Below are positions 8,564 through 17,817 of a DNA stretch of 38,301 bases, in pieces (position 1 is the first letter of the stretch; every line of letters begins with the position of its first letter). The notes below the pieces were generated by a model. It had not been told where the DNA came from. It saw nothing but the letters and a program-made list of their open reading frames with translations, and ran no database searches. Made by a program: the position numbers and the translations under genes. Origin of the DNA: Palleronia aestuarii (GTDB taxonomy: Bacteria; Pseudomonadota; Alphaproteobacteria; Rhodobacterales; Rhodobacteraceae); NCBI RefSeq assembly GCF_003253995.1, contig NZ_QKZL01000028.1, positions 1 through 38,301 of the forward strand, given 5' to 3'.

Positions 8564-8998
8564 ATGTCCACCGCCGCCACCTCCGACGACGACCTCCACC
8601 GCTTCGTCGAGGCGCAGGAGGGTGCGTACGAGACGGCGCGCGCCGAGATCGAGCGGGGACGCAAGGTCTCGCACTGGATGTGGTTCGTCTTTCCGCAGCT
8701 TCGCGGGCTCGGGCGGTCGGCGATGGCGCATCGATACGGGATCGTCGATCTCGACGAAGCGGAGCGTTACCTCTCCCATCCGGTGCTGGGCCCGCGCCTC
8801 ATCGAGATGTGCGAGCTGACGCTGGACCATCGCGATCTCTCCGCCGAGGCGATCTTCGGCGCGATCGACGCGATGAAGCTCAGAAGCTCCGCCACGCTCT
8901 TCGCCGCCCTGCCCGCCGCGCCCCTGGTCTTCGCCCGCCTCCTCGACGCGTTCTTCGATGCGCCCTGCCCGGAGACGACGGCGCGGATCGCGGCATGA
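8564..8998 (+). CDS. DUF1810 family protein
   Basis: A 144-residue protein of the DUF1810 family, whose function is not established. It follows the family from start to end: 'DLHRFVEAQEGAYETARAEIERGRKVSHWMWFVFPQLRGLGRSAMAHRYGI', then 'EAERYLSHPVLGPRLIEMCELTL' and 'AIFGAIDAMKLRSSATLFA'. The conserved His/Trp/Met-rich 'SHWMWFVFPQ' patch near residues 36-45 is the strongest signature. The Met at 8564 is used because the family begins just there; the open frame continues upstream but that part overlaps the topoisomerase gene. Its stop overlaps the next gene's start (ATGA at 8995-8998), so the two are translationally coupled. Confidence 0.88.
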   Translation: MSTAATSDDDLHRFVEAQEGAYETARAEIERGRKVSHWMWFVFPQLRGLGRSAMAHRYGIVDLDEAERYLSHPVLGPRLIEMCELTLDHRDLSAEAIFGAIDAMKLRSSATLFAALPAAPLVFARLLDAFFDAPCPETTARIAA

Positions 8999-9876
8999 GA
9001 CTTCTCTCGTTCGGCCATGGCTATTCGGCGCGCGCCCTGGCGCGACAACTCCTGCCCGCCGGGTGGGAGATCACCGGGACCACGCGGCGTGCCGAGAAGG
9101 CGGAGGAGATACGATCCGAGGGCGTGACCCCGCTTCTCTGGCCGGGCACCGATCCGGCGCCGGAGATCGTGCGGGCCACGCATATCCTCGTCTCCGCCGC
9201 ACCGGACGAGGCGGGCGATCCGGTTCTCGGCGCGTGCCGCGACGCGCTCTCGTCGGCCGCGCCGCATCTCGACTGGGTGGGATATCTTTCGACGACCGGC
9301 GTCTACGGCGATCACGGCGGCGGCTGGATCGACGAGGAGACGCCGCTCGCCCCCTCCACGCGCCGCGGCGAACAGCGCGTGGCGGCGGAAGCGGCGTGGC
9401 GGGCGCTCGCGGCGGAAAGCGGCCTGCCGCTCCATATCTTCCGCCTCGCAGGGATCTACGGTCCCGGACGCGGCCCCTTCGCCAAGGTGCGAAACGGGAC
9501 CGCGCGGCGCATCGTGAAACCCGGCCAGGTTTTCAGCCGCATCCATGTCGACGACATCGCGCGGGTCCTCGTGGCCTCCATCGCCCGGCCACGCCCCGGC
9601 GCAGTCTACAACGTCTGCGACGACGACCCGGCACCACCGCAGGACGTCATCGCCCACGCGGCCGACCTCCTCGGCGTCGCGCGCCCGCCGGAGGTCGCCT
9701 TCGAGGACGCGGAGATGTCCCCGATGGCGCGAAGCTTCTACGCCGAATCGAAGCGCGTGCGGAACGACCGCCTGCACGCGGAACTCGGCGTGACGCTCGA
9801 ATACCCCACCTATCGCGACGGGCTCGCGGCACTGCTGCGCGCCGAGACCGGCGCGCATCCCCCCACCGAAGGCTGA
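8995..9876 (+). CDS. YeeZ-like SDR family NAD(P)-binding protein
   Basis: A 293-residue atypical short-chain dehydrogenase/epimerase-like protein similar to E. coli YeeZ, whose substrate is unknown. The N-terminal dinucleotide-binding motif is the modified 'LSFGHGYSARALARQL' (residues 4-19) rather than GxxGxxG. 'HLDWVGYLSTTGVYGDHGGGWIDEETP' holds the active-site-like Ser/Thr and Tyr. 'IFRLAGIYGPGRGPFAKVRNGTARRIVKPGQVFSRIHVDDIA' is the typical substrate-side segment. It starts inside the DUF1810 stop codon and ends 15 bp before ktrA, so DUF1810, this gene and ktrAB may share a transcript. Reduction or epimerisation of a sugar-like substrate is possible but not shown. Confidence 0.85.
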   Translation: MRLLSFGHGYSARALARQLLPAGWEITGTTRRAEKAEEIRSEGVTPLLWPGTDPAPEIVRATHILVSAAPDEAGDPVLGACRDALSSAAPHLDWVGYLSTTGVYGDHGGGWIDEETPLAPSTRRGEQRVAAEAAWRALAAESGLPLHIFRLAGIYGPGRGPFAKVRNGTARRIVKPGQVFSRIHVDDIARVLVASIARPRPGAVYNVCDDDPAPPQDVIAHAADLLGVARPPEVAFEDAEMSPMARSFYAESKRVRNDRLHAELGVTLEYPTYRDGLAALLRAETGAHPPTEG

Positions 9877-9891
9877 TCGGATCAGACCCGC

Positions 9892-10581
9892 ATGGCAAAC
9901 GACAAGCAGAAATCCCGCCCGCAATCCGGCCCCTCCGCGATGTTCGTCGTCGTGGGCCTGGGGAATTTCGGGACCACCGTCGCGCTCGAACTCAAGCGTT
10001 TCGGCAACCACGTCATCGGCATCGACCAGGACGAGCGCCGCGTCTCCGACCTTGCGGAGGAACTCGACCAGGCCATGATCCTCGACGCGCGCGACGAGGA
10101 GGCGCTTCGCGAGGCCGGGATCCAGGAATGCGCGACGGGCCTCGTCGCGATGGGCGAGAACCTCGAGGCGAGCGTGCTCTCGGCGATGAACCTGCGCCTC
10201 GTCGGTGTCGACAAAGTCTGGGCGAAGGCCACGTCGCGCACTCATCACCGCATTCTGTCTCGGCTCGGCGTCGACCGTGTGATCCACCCCGAGGTCGATG
10301 TCGGGCGGCAGATCGCGCAGGCGCTGCACAATCCGCTCGTGCGCGACTACGTGAGCCTCGGCAACGGCTATCACGTCGTCAACATGCGCGTGCCCGAGGC
10401 GCTGACGTCGAAGCGGATCAGCGCGCTCAAGTTGGAGAAGTACGACCTGCGCTGCGTGGGCGTGATGCGCGGCACCAAGTTCGTCGGCGATGCGAGTGCG
10501 GATTGCGAGTTGCAGGCCGATGACCTGCTCCTGGTGCTCGGGCGCCGCAGCGACCTGCGGTCCTTCGCGTCGAGCCTCTGA
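9892..10581 (+). CDS. ktrA: KtrA/TrkA-type K+ channel regulatory subunit
   Basis: A 229-residue cytoplasmic RCK protein that forms a ring on the membrane side of a K+ transporter and gates it in response to bound nucleotides. The RCK_N Rossmann domain opens with 'MFVVVGLGNFGTTVALELKRFGNHVIGIDQDE' (residues ~17-48), including GxGxxG and the acidic strand end that holds the ribose. The RCK_C domain covers roughly residues 140-229 ('DYVSLGNGYHVVNMRVPEALTSKRISAL...DDLLLVLGRRSDL'). One RCK unit of this length fits KtrA rather than the double-length TrkA. Its stop overlaps the start of ktrB (TGATG), a classic coupled pair. Confidence 0.92.
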   Translation: MANDKQKSRPQSGPSAMFVVVGLGNFGTTVALELKRFGNHVIGIDQDERRVSDLAEELDQAMILDARDEEALREAGIQECATGLVAMGENLEASVLSAMNLRLVGVDKVWAKATSRTHHRILSRLGVDRVIHPEVDVGRQIAQALHNPLVRDYVSLGNGYHVVNMRVPEALTSKRISALKLEKYDLRCVGVMRGTKFVGDASADCELQADDLLLVLGRRSDLRSFASSL

Positions 10582-11909
10582 TGGCCTTTCTGGACTGGCT
10601 CAAGCGGCTGCCGCCCCCCGGCATGCTGGCGGCGATGTACTTCATCTTCATCGCGCTGGGCGGGCTCGTGCTGAAACTACCATTCGCCAATACCGGCGAC
10701 GTGGGCTGGGGCGACGCCTTCTTCACGGCGACCTCCGCCGTTACCGTGACGGGGCTCGTCGTCGTCGATACGGGCACTGCCTTCACCCTCTTCGGGCAGG
10801 GCGTGCTCATGGTCCTCATGCAGCTCGGCGGGCTCGGGCTCATGACCTTCGCGGTCCTGCTCCTCTCCGCGCTCGGGATCACGGTCGGCATGCCGCAGCG
10901 GATGATCCTGCGCGAGGATCTCAACCAGACCTCGCTTGGCAACCTCACCACGCTCACCCGCATCGTGTTCGGCGTGGCGCTCGTGGCCGAGATCATCGGC
11001 GGGACGCTCCTCTCTTTCGTCTTCGTGCCCGACCTCGGATGGGGCGCGGGGCTCTGGAGCGCGGCCTTCCACTCCGTCTCCGCCTTCAACAACGCGGGCT
11101 TCGCCCTCTATCCCGACAGCCTCTCGACCTGGGTGGACCACCCGATCGTCACCATCGTCGTGCCGCTTCTCTTCATCATCGGCGGGCTCGGGTTCGTGGT
11201 GCTCGCCGACATCTTCGCCAAGCGCTGCTGGCGGCGCCTGAGCCTGCATTCGAAGCTGATGATATCGGGCACGATCGTCCTCATCCTCGTCGCCTGGGTG
11301 ATGTTCGCGCTCCTCGAATGGAGCAACCCGCGCACGCTCGGCAGCCTCGAGGGGATCGGCGCGAAGCTGCAGGCGAGCTTCTTCCAGGCGGTGACGCCGC
11401 GCACCGCGGGCTTCAACACGCTCGACACGGCCGGGATGCACGACGCGACGGCGCTCATGACGATCGCGCTCATGGTGATCGGCGGCGGCTCGACCTCCAC
11501 GGCGGGCGGGATCAAGGTGACGACGGCGATCGTCCTCATCCTCGGCACCATCGCCTTCTTCCGCCGCTCACAGAACCTCAACGCCTTCGGGCGCCGGATC
11601 GGAACGAGCGAGATGCAGAAGGTCCTGGCACTCGCCACGCTGAGCACGGCGGTCATCTTCATCGGCATCTTCCTCCTGACGCTGAACAACGACACCTATT
11701 TCCTCTCGATGGTTTTCGAGGCGGCGTCGGCCTTCGGCACGGTCGGGCTCTCGATGGGGGCGACCGGGACGCTCGACGGCATGGGCCGTGTCGTCATCAT
11801 GATCATCATGTTCGTGGGCCGGGTCGGTCCGCTCGCGCTCGGGTTCTTCCTCGCCACGCAATCGGCGCCCCGCGTCCGCTACCCTCCCGGCCAGATCTAC
11901 CTGGGCTGA
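10581..11909 (+). CDS. ktrB: KtrB/TrkH-type K+ transporter membrane subunit
   Basis: A 442-residue inner-membrane protein of the Trk/Ktr/HKT superfamily, built from four membrane-pore-membrane repeats. The four pore segments are visible: 'TATSAVTVTGLVV' (near residue 52), 'AFHSVSAFNNAGFALYPDSL', 'FFQAVTPRTAGFNTLD' and 'VFEAASAFGTVGLSMGAT', each with the filter Gly. The length and partner gene fit the Na+-dependent KtrAB type more than TrkH, though the coupling ion cannot be read from sequence. It overlaps ktrA by one base. No terminator is obvious before the CDF gene 90 bp downstream. Confidence 0.93.
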   Translation: MAFLDWLKRLPPPGMLAAMYFIFIALGGLVLKLPFANTGDVGWGDAFFTATSAVTVTGLVVVDTGTAFTLFGQGVLMVLMQLGGLGLMTFAVLLLSALGITVGMPQRMILREDLNQTSLGNLTTLTRIVFGVALVAEIIGGTLLSFVFVPDLGWGAGLWSAAFHSVSAFNNAGFALYPDSLSTWVDHPIVTIVVPLLFIIGGLGFVVLADIFAKRCWRRLSLHSKLMISGTIVLILVAWVMFALLEWSNPRTLGSLEGIGAKLQASFFQAVTPRTAGFNTLDTAGMHDATALMTIALMVIGGGSTSTAGGIKVTTAIVLILGTIAFFRRSQNLNAFGRRIGTSEMQKVLALATLSTAVIFIGIFLLTLNNDTYFLSMVFEAASAFGTVGLSMGATGTLDGMGRVVIMIIMFVGRVGPLALGFFLATQSAPRVRYPPGQIYLG

Positions 11910-11939
11910 CGCGCCGGCATCGGGATTTTCAATCCGCAC

Positions 11940-11964
11940 TGAACCTCACGTTGCCGTGTGCGTT
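11940..11964 (+). promoter_or_regulatory. Weak EcfG-like promoter before the CDF transporter
   Basis: TGAAC (11940-11944), 16 bases, CGTT (11961-11964): one mismatch from the EcfG consensus with the correct spacing. It would start transcription near 11971, about 30 nt ahead of the ATG at 12000. Weaker than the two perfect sites in the window. Confidence 0.3.
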
Positions 11965-11999
11965 GCGTGATGATCAGACATGGCGGTGAGGGCTTTCCG

Positions 12000-13010
12000 A
12001 TGACCGAGGCGAACGGGACGGCGGACGGGGACAACGCGGAGTCACAGGACGGCAGCAAGAAGACGGTCTTCGCCGCGATGTTCGCCAATCTCGCGATCGC
12101 GGTGACGAAACTCGTGGCGGCGCTGTTCACCGGCTCCTCGTCGATGCTGGCCGAAGGCATCCACTCCATCATCGACACGATGAACCAGGTCTTCCTGCTC
12201 ATCGGGATCAATCGCTCCAAGCGGCCACCCGACGAGAAACATCCCTTCGGCTATGGGTCCGAAGTCTATTTCTGGTCGTTCCTCGTGGCGATCTTCCTCT
12301 TTGCGCTCGGCGCGGGCTTTTCCATCCTCGAAGGCATCTACAAGCTCTTCTCGAGCGAAGGCGGGGTGGAATCCCCCCTCATTGCGCTCGGCGTGCTGTT
12401 CCTCGCCTTCTGCTTCGAAGGGTATTCCTGGACCGTGGCCTTCAAGGAGTTCAACGAGCGGCGGCGCGGTCGCGGCATGCTGCGCGATTTCCGGGACATG
12501 AAGGATCCGTCGATCTTCGTCGTGCTCTTCGAGGATTCCGCCGCCTGCATCGGCATCCTTATCGCCGCGGCGGGCATCAGCCTCGCCTGGGCCACCGGGA
12601 TCCATGCCTTCGACGCGATCGGATCAATCCTGATCGGCATCCTTCTCGGCGTGATCGCGGTCCTGCTGGCGATCGAGGTGAAGGGTCTCCTTATCGGCGA
12701 ATCGGCCGAGCCGGAACTCTACGACGCGGTCCGCGAGCGGATCGCCAGGTACGACGAGATCGACGGGATCAACGAGATCCGCACGCTGCACCTGGGCCCG
12801 AACGACATCCTCCTGACGGTCAGCCTCGATTTCGAGGACGACGTTCAGGCGGGCCGGATCGAGGAGATCGTGACCCGCCTCGACGCTGAAATCCGCGATC
12901 ACCAGAAGAGCATCCGCAAGATCTATGTCGAGGTGCAATCGAAGCGGGGCCACGAGGAGATCCGCGCGAGATCGACCCCCGACAACGGGGAGGCCGAAGC
13001 GGAGGCCTGA
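12000..13010 (+). CDS. Cation diffusion facilitator (CDF) transporter
   Basis: A 336-residue inner-membrane CDF protein that would export a divalent metal such as Zn2+, Mn2+ or Fe2+ in exchange for protons. The metal-site motif of helix 2 is 'SSMLAEGIHSIIDTMNQ' (HxxxD). Helix 5 carries 'VVLFEDSAACIGILIAAAGI', the ED-x-AA form I associate with the SLC30A9-like branch rather than the DxxxD of classical zinc exporters, so the metal is uncertain. 'KRPPDEKHPFGYGSEVYFWSFLVA' is typical of that branch. Residues ~225-315 form the cytoplasmic dimerisation domain. The start at 12000 is chosen for GTGAGGG about 9 bases upstream and by the family's N-terminus. It ends 18 bp from the convergent dxs stop. 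Confidence 0.92.
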   Translation: MTEANGTADGDNAESQDGSKKTVFAAMFANLAIAVTKLVAALFTGSSSMLAEGIHSIIDTMNQVFLLIGINRSKRPPDEKHPFGYGSEVYFWSFLVAIFLFALGAGFSILEGIYKLFSSEGGVESPLIALGVLFLAFCFEGYSWTVAFKEFNERRRGRGMLRDFRDMKDPSIFVVLFEDSAACIGILIAAAGISLAWATGIHAFDAIGSILIGILLGVIAVLLAIEVKGLLIGESAEPELYDAVRERIARYDEIDGINEIRTLHLGPNDILLTVSLDFEDDVQAGRIEEIVTRLDAEIRDHQKSIRKIYVEVQSKRGHEEIRARSTPDNGEAEAEA

Positions 13011-13028
13011 CGCGTCCCGCCGCGGGGC

Positions 13029-14954
13029 TCAGGCCCGGCGGCCGAGGCTTTCCACCCCCATCACCTCGAGAACCTTCGCCTCGATATCCTCGGCATTGAG
13101 GCGGGCCACGGCGTACATGTCCTCGGGGGAGGCCTGGTCGATGAACGTATCGGGCAGCACCATCGAGCGGAAGCGGAGCCCGTGGTCGAACACCCCCTCG
13201 TCGGAGAGAAGCTGCGCGACATGGCTGCCGAAGCCGCCCACGCAGCCTTCCTCGATGGTGATGAGCGCCTCGTGCTCGGCCGCCAGCTTCAGGATCAGGT
13301 CGTGATCGAGCGGCTTGGCGAAGCGGGCATCGGCGAGCGTCGGGGTCACGCCGCGTGCCGAAAGCGCCTCCGCGGCCTCCGTGACCTCCTTCATCCGCGC
13401 GCCGAAATTGAGGATCGCGACCCCCTTTCCCTGCGCCACGATCCGGCCTTTCCCGATCTCGAGGATCTCGCCCCGTTCGGGCAGGTCCACGCCGGTCCCC
13501 TCGCCGCGGGGGAAACGGAACGCGATCGGCCCCTCGTCATGGGCCGCGGCGGTCGCGACCATGTGCATGAGCTCCGCCTCGTCGGAGGCCGCCATGACGA
13601 CGAACCCGGGCAGGTTCGCGAGATAGGCCACGTCGAAGGCGCCCGCATGGGTCGCGCCGTCCGCACCGACGAGCCCCGCACGGTCGATGGCGAACCTCAC
13701 CGGGAGCCGCTGCAGCGCCACGTCGTGAACCACCTGGTCGTAGCCGCGTTGCAGAAACGTCGAATAGATCGCCGCGAAGGGCTTCATCCCCCCCGCCGCG
13801 AGGCCCGCGGAGAAGGTCACGCCGTGCTGTTCCGCGATCCCCACGTCGAAGCAGCGCGAGGGATAGCGTTCCGCGAAGAGATTGAGGCCGGTCCCGTCGG
13901 GCATCGCGGCGGTGACCGCCACGATCCGGTCGTCCCGTGCCGCCTCCGCCAGAAGCCCCTTCGCGAAGACGGAGGTGTAGGAGGGCGCGTTCGGCTTCGA
14001 CTTCGCCTGCTCGCCCGTCAGGACGTCGAACTTGCCCGTGGCGTGGCCCTTGTCGCGCGCGCTCTCGGCGGGCTTGAAGCCCTTGCCCTTCTTCGTGATC
14101 GCATGGATCAGTACCGGCCCCGTCGCCCGCGCGCGCACGGTCCGCAGGATCGGCAAAAGCTGCTCCATGTCGTGCCCGTCGATCGGCCCGAGATAGGAGA
14201 ATCCCAGCTCCTCGAAAAGCGTACCGCCGACGGCGAGCCCCTTCAGAAGCTCCTTCGCGCGCTTCGCCCCCTCCTGGAAGGGGGGCGGCAGCATCGAGAC
14301 GGCGCCCTTGGCCGCGGCCTTGAACTCCTGGAACGGCGCGCCCGCATAGAGGCGGGAGAGATAGGAGGACATGGCGCCCGTGGGAGGCGCGATCGACATC
14401 TCGTTGTCGTTGAGGATGACGAACATCCGCCGGCCCAGATGGCCCGCATTGTTCATTGCCTCGTAGGCCATGCCCGCCGACATCGCCCCGTCGCCGATCA
14501 CCGCGATCGCGTCGCCGAGCGAGGGGTCGGGCGATCCGCCGAGGTCGCGCGCAACCGTGAAGCCCAGCGCGGCGGAGATGGAGGTGGAGCTGTGCGCGGC
14601 GCCGAACGGGTCGTAGGGGCTTTCCGAGCGCTTGGTGAAGCCCGAAAGCCCGTCCTTCTGGCGCAGCGTGCGGATCCGGTCGCGCCGTCCGGTGAGGATC
14701 TTGTGCGGATAGCATTGATGCGACACGTCCCAGATCAACCGGTCGCGTGGCGTGTCGAAGACCGCGTGCAGCGCCACGGTCAGCTCCACGACGCCGAGCC
14801 CCGCGCCGAGGTGCCCGCCCGTCTGGCTCACCGCGGAGATCGTCTCCGCACGAAGCTCGTCGGCCACCCGGATCAGGTCCTCGTCGCTCATGGAACGGAG
14901 GTCGGCAGGGTTCGAAACCCGGTCGAGAACGGGGGTCTTCGGGCGGTCGGTCAT
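13029..14954 (-). CDS. dxs: 1-deoxy-D-xylulose-5-phosphate synthase
   Basis: A 641-residue cytoplasmic enzyme that condenses pyruvate and glyceraldehyde 3-phosphate, the first step of the MEP isoprenoid pathway, using thiamine diphosphate. '[19 protein letters not shown]' is near residue 45. The ThDP-binding stretch '[21 protein letters not shown]' is near 150-170. The catalytic Glu is in '[21 protein letters not shown]'. The transketolase C-terminal domain covers the last ~130 residues. The start at 14954 has GGGAGAG upstream and matches the family; an open frame further upstream belongs to the intergenic and ispA region. It is the last gene of the petP-petR-HDAC-xseB-ispA-dxs run, so precursor supply and the prenyl chain-elongating enzyme are co-encoded. 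Confidence 0.97.
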   Translation of the reverse strand: MTDRPKTPVLDRVSNPADLRSMSDEDLIRVADELRAETISAVSQTGGHLGAGLGVVELTVALHAVFDTPRDRLIWDVSHQCYPHKILTGRRDRIRTLRQKDGLSGFTKRSESPYDPFGAAHSSTSISAALGFTVARDLGGSPDPSLGDAIAVIGDGAMSAGMAYEAMNNAGHLGRRMFVILNDNEMSIAPPTGAMSSYLSRLYAGAPFQEFKAAAKGAVSMLPPPFQEGAKRAKELLKGLAVGGTLFEELGFSYLGPIDGHDMEQLLPILRTVRARATGPVLIHAITKKGKGFKPAESARDKGHATGKFDVLTGEQAKSKPNAPSYTSVFAKGLLAEAARDDRIVAVTAAMPDGTGLNLFAERYPSRCFDVGIAEQHGVTFSAGLAAGGMKPFAAIYSTFLQRGYDQVVHDVALQRLPVRFAIDRAGLVGADGATHAGAFDVAYLANLPGFVVMAASDEAELMHMVATAAAHDEGPIAFRFPRGEGTGVDLPERGEILEIGKGRIVAQGKGVAILNFGARMKEVTEAAEALSARGVTPTLADARFAKPLDHDLILKLAAEHEALITIEEGCVGGFGSHVAQLLSDEGVFDHGLRFRSMVLPDTFIDQASPEDMYAVARLNAEDIEAKVLEVMGVESLGRRA

Positions 14955-15036
14955 GTCTGATGCTCTCCCAATTCGGCCTTCGTGATACAGAAGGCCGCCG
15001 CCCGGCGCAAATCGGCGGACGCGTTTTTCGAAGGGA

Positions 15037-15897
15037 CTAACGGTCGCGTTCGAGCACGAAACGCGCACAATCGCGCAAGGTCTCCGCCCGAGACCCGTAA
15101 GGCGAGAGCGCGTCGCATGCCTCTTCCACCAGAGCGTGCGCGCGCCCCCGCGCGTCGTCGACACCCAGGAGCGAGACGAAGGTGGCCTTGCCCGCCGCCG
15201 CGTCCTTGCCCGCGCGCTTGCCCATCGCCGCGGCGTCGCCATGCGCGTCGAGAAGGTCGTCGGCGATCTGGAACGCCCGGCCGAGCGCGCGCGCATAGGC
15301 GCCGAGCGGCGCGGGATCGGCGCCCGCGAGAACCGCCCCCGCGCGGCCGGACCACTCGATGAGCGCGCCGGTCTTGCCCGCCTGCAACGCCTCCACGGCC
15401 GCGAGGTCGAGCGGCGCCACAGCACTTTCGGCCGCGATGTCGAGCGCCTGGCCGAGCACCATGCCCTCCGCCCCCGCCGCCCGCGCAAGACTTGCGACGA
15501 GCGCCACGCGCACGCCCGGATCGGGATGGCATTCGGGTGCCGCGAGAAGCTCGAAGGCCAGCGTCTGCAGCGCGTCGCCCGCGAGCACGGCCGTGGCCTC
15601 GTCCCATTTCACGTGCACCGTCGGCTGCCCGCGCCGGAGCGCATCGTCGTCCATCGAAGGAAGGTCGTCGTGGACGAGCGAATAGGCATGGAGCGCCTCG
15701 ATCGCCGCCGCCGCCTCAAGCCCGTCGGGTCCGCCGCAGAGCGCCGCCCCCTCGATCACCAGAAAGCCCCTGAGCCGCTTGCCGCCCGAAAGCGCATGGC
15801 GCATCGCGTCATGGACGGGCTCGGCACCCGTCACCGCCCGGTCGAGCCGGGACTGGATGCGCCCGGCATCCTCGCGAAGCCGATCGGCGAAGCTCAC
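15037..15897 (-). CDS. ispA: Farnesyl/geranyl diphosphate synthase family protein
   Basis: A 286-residue short-chain trans-prenyl transferase that joins isopentenyl diphosphate to allylic diphosphates, usually to give farnesyl diphosphate. The first Asp-rich motif is '[24 protein letters not shown]' (near residues 80-103), the second '[14 protein letters not shown]' (near 215-228). '[14 protein letters not shown]' is the conserved Lys/Arg diphosphate-binding segment. The chain length of the product cannot be fixed from sequence; farnesyl synthase is the usual identity in this genomic position. The start is GTG at 15897, which overlaps the xseB stop in a GTGA. dxs follows 82 bp downstream. Confidence 0.93.
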   Translation of the reverse strand: MSFADRLREDAGRIQSRLDRAVTGAEPVHDAMRHALSGGKRLRGFLVIEGAALCGGPDGLEAAAAIEALHAYSLVHDDLPSMDDDALRRGQPTVHVKWDEATAVLAGDALQTLAFELLAAPECHPDPGVRVALVASLARAAGAEGMVLGQALDIAAESAVAPLDLAAVEALQAGKTGALIEWSGRAGAVLAGADPAPLGAYARALGRAFQIADDLLDAHGDAAAMGKRAGKDAAAGKATFVSLLGVDDARGRAHALVEEACDALSPYGSRAETLRDCARFVLERDR

Positions 15898-16136
15898 TTC
15901 GGATCGAGCGGTTGCGTGCCCGCGGGCTGCCCCTGCTCGTCGAGGGTGATCGCCGCGACCTTCTCCTCGGCCTCCGCGAGCTTGTCGGAGCAGCGCTTCT
16001 TCAGCTCCGCGCCGCGCTGGTAGAGGCGGATTGACTCGTCGAGCGCCACGTCGCCCGAATCGAGCTGGCCCACGACCCTCTCGAGCTCGGCCATCGCCTG
16101 CTCGAAGCTCATCTCGGAGACGGGGGTGTCGCTCAT
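15894..16136 (-). CDS. xseB: Exodeoxyribonuclease VII small subunit
   Basis: An 80-residue subunit of exonuclease VII, which degrades single-stranded DNA to acid-soluble oligonucleotides together with several copies attached to one XseA. The family core 'MSFEQAMAELERVVGQLDSGDVALDESIRLYQRGAELKKRCSDKLAEAEEKVAAI' spans residues ~9-64 and predicts two helices. Length is normal. The gene is locked between neighbours by ATGA (with HDAC) and GTGA (with ispA) overlaps. The xseA partner is not in the window. Confidence 0.95.
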   Translation of the reverse strand: MSDTPVSEMSFEQAMAELERVVGQLDSGDVALDESIRLYQRGAELKKRCSDKLAEAEEKVAAITLDEQGQPAGTQPLDPK

Positions 16137-17062
16137 CGGCTGCGTTCCTCAAGGACGTTGACATGCACCGCGACGGACGCGGCAAGGGCCGGCAAATCAT
16201 ACCCGCCCTCGAGAGTCGAGACGATGCGGCCCGCGCAGACCCGGTCCGCCACGTCGCAGATCCGCTCGGTGAGCCAGGCATAATCCGTCTCGCTCCAGCC
16301 GAGATTGGCGAGCGGATCGTCGGCATGCGCGTCGAAGCCGGCGGAGACGATGACGAGCTCGGGCGCCCAGTCCTCGAGCCGCGGCAATATCTCCGCCTCG
16401 TAGGCCGCGCGCATCTCCGCCCCGCCCGTGCCGGGATCCAGCGGGACGTTGACGATCTGCCCGTGCGCGCCCCGCTCCGACGCGGCCCCGGAGCCGGGAT
16501 AGAGCGGCATCTGGTGCGACGACGCGAAAAGTGCCCGGCTCTCGTCCCAAAGCAGGTCCTGCGTGCCGTTGCCGTGATGGACGTCGAAATCGACCACCGC
16601 CACGCGCGACAGCCCGTGCCGCTCGAGCGCGTGGCGCGCCGCGATCGCCGCGTTGCCGAAGAGGCAGAACCCCATCGCCGTCTCCCGCTCCGCGTGATGC
16701 CCGGGCGGACGGCAGCCGACGAAGGCCGCCCGCGCCTCCCCGCCCAGCACCGCATCGACGGCCGCGACGCAACCGCCCACGCCCCTGAGCCCCGCCTCGA
16801 GCGAGCCCGGCGCCAGATGCGTGTCCGCGTCGAGCTGTCTCCACCCCTCTTCGGGGATCGCGGACCGGACCTTTTCGAGATAGCGCGCGGGATGGCAGAG
16901 CAGCACGTCCTCCTCCGTGCCCCGCGGCGCCTCGCGCCGGTCGAGCCCCGGCACGTCGCGCAGGCCGCGCTCCACCGCGGTGAGCCGCGCGACCTGCTCG
17001 GGATGGCCCTGCGGCGTCACGTGGCCGCGCCCCGCCTCGTGCGAATACCAGATCACGCCCAT
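16133..17062 (-). CDS. Histone deacetylase-family amidohydrolase
   Basis: A 309-residue zinc-dependent deacetylase-fold protein. Bacterial members act on acetylated polyamines, lysines or small amides; the substrate here is unknown. The active site is intact: the paired His of 'GCRPPGHHAERETAMGFCLFGNAAIAA', the zinc ligands in 'VVDFDVHHGNGTQDLLW', the third ligand in 'IVSAGFDAHADDPLANL', and the oxyanion Tyr in 'LEGGYDLPAL'. The ATG at 17062 begins the family-like 'GVIWYSHEAGRGH'. It is followed by xseB with a 4-nt overlap, and petR lies 41 bp upstream. I recall this gene beside xseB-ispA-dxs in related genomes, so it is probably a stable operon member. Confidence 0.92.
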   Translation of the reverse strand: MGVIWYSHEAGRGHVTPQGHPEQVARLTAVERGLRDVPGLDRREAPRGTEEDVLLCHPARYLEKVRSAIPEEGWRQLDADTHLAPGSLEAGLRGVGGCVAAVDAVLGGEARAAFVGCRPPGHHAERETAMGFCLFGNAAIAARHALERHGLSRVAVVDFDVHHGNGTQDLLWDESRALFASSHQMPLYPGSGAASERGAHGQIVNVPLDPGTGGAEMRAAYEAEILPRLEDWAPELVIVSAGFDAHADDPLANLGWSETDYAWLTERICDVADRVCAGRIVSTLEGGYDLPALAASVAVHVNVLEERSR

Positions 17063-17103
17063 GCCGCCCCCTGCCTCTGACCGGGTTCAGTCAAACGCCC
17101 CCC

Positions 17104-17817
17104 TCAATCGGGTGCAAGCAGGTAACCCGCGCCGCGCACCGTCTGGAGATAGCGGGGCTGCTTCGGATCGGCCTCGATCTTGCGCCGGAGCCGCGTGATC
17201 TGCACGTCCACGGCCCGGTCCTGCGCTCCCTCCCCCTCCGGGCCGCCGCGGCCCAGATCCTCGATGAGCTGGGTCCGGCTCACCACCTCGCCGGGCGAGG
17301 CGGAGAAGATCCGCATGAGCTGCGCCTCCGTCGCGGTGAGCCGCACGGGATTGTCCCCCTGCCACATCTCGCCCCGCCCGATATCGTAGCGAATCCGGCC
17401 CAGGTGAAGCACCTTGGGCAGGGCGGGATTGTCGGAGGCGGCAGGCACGCGGCGCAGGATGGCGTTGATCCGCAGAAGAAGCTCCTTCGGCTCGAAGGGC
17501 TTCGCGAGGTAGTCGTCCGCCCCCGCCTCGAGCCCGGCGATCCGGTCGTCCGTCCCGCCCTTCGCGGTCAGAAGCAGGATCGGCATCGCCCGCGCCCGTC
17601 GCAGGTCCCGCGTCAGCGTGACCCCGTCCTCCCCCGGCATCATCACGTCGAGCACGATCAGGTCGAAATCGAGCCCCTCGAGCAGCCGCCGCGCCTGCGC
17701 CGCGTCGCGCGCGCCAGTGACGTAGAAGCCCGCCCGCCCGAGGAAGCGGCAAAGGAGCGCGCGGATCCGCTCGTCGTCGTCGACGATGAGAAGATGCGCG
17801 TCGGACGCATGCGTCAT
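17104..17817 (-). CDS. petR: OmpR-family response regulator, PetR-like
   Basis: A 237-residue two-domain response regulator. The receiver (residues ~8-120) has the acidic pocket 'LLIVDDDERIRALL', the phosphoryl-accepting Asp in 'LIVLDVMMPGEDG', and the conserved Thr/Lys in 'ILLLTAKG' and 'DDYLAKPFEPKEL'. The winged-helix DNA-binding domain (residues ~140-237) includes 'VRLTATEAQLMRIF', 'SRTQLIEDLG', 'RAVDVQITRLRRKIEADPKQPRYLQTVRGAGYLL'. Next to a MarR protein with a 4-nt overlap, it matches the petP-petR pair known upstream of petABC in Rhodobacter capsulatus; here petABC is not adjacent. No sensor kinase is in the window. The symbol is assigned from the pairing and should be read as PetR-like. 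Confidence 0.88.
   Translation of the reverse strand: MTHASDAHLLIVDDDERIRALLCRFLGRAGFYVTGARDAAQARRLLEGLDFDLIVLDVMMPGEDGVTLTRDLRRARAMPILLLTAKGGTDDRIAGLEAGADDYLAKPFEPKELLLRINAILRRVPAASDNPALPKVLHLGRIRYDIGRGEMWQGDNPVRLTATEAQLMRIFSASPGEVVSRTQLIEDLGRGGPEGEGAQDRAVDVQITRLRRKIEADPKQPRYLQTVRGAGYLLAPD

Noticed and set aside
13182-14960. Plus-strand open frame of 592 codons
   Set aside because: Antisense shadow of dxs, with the same His/Arg-rich composition and no motif.
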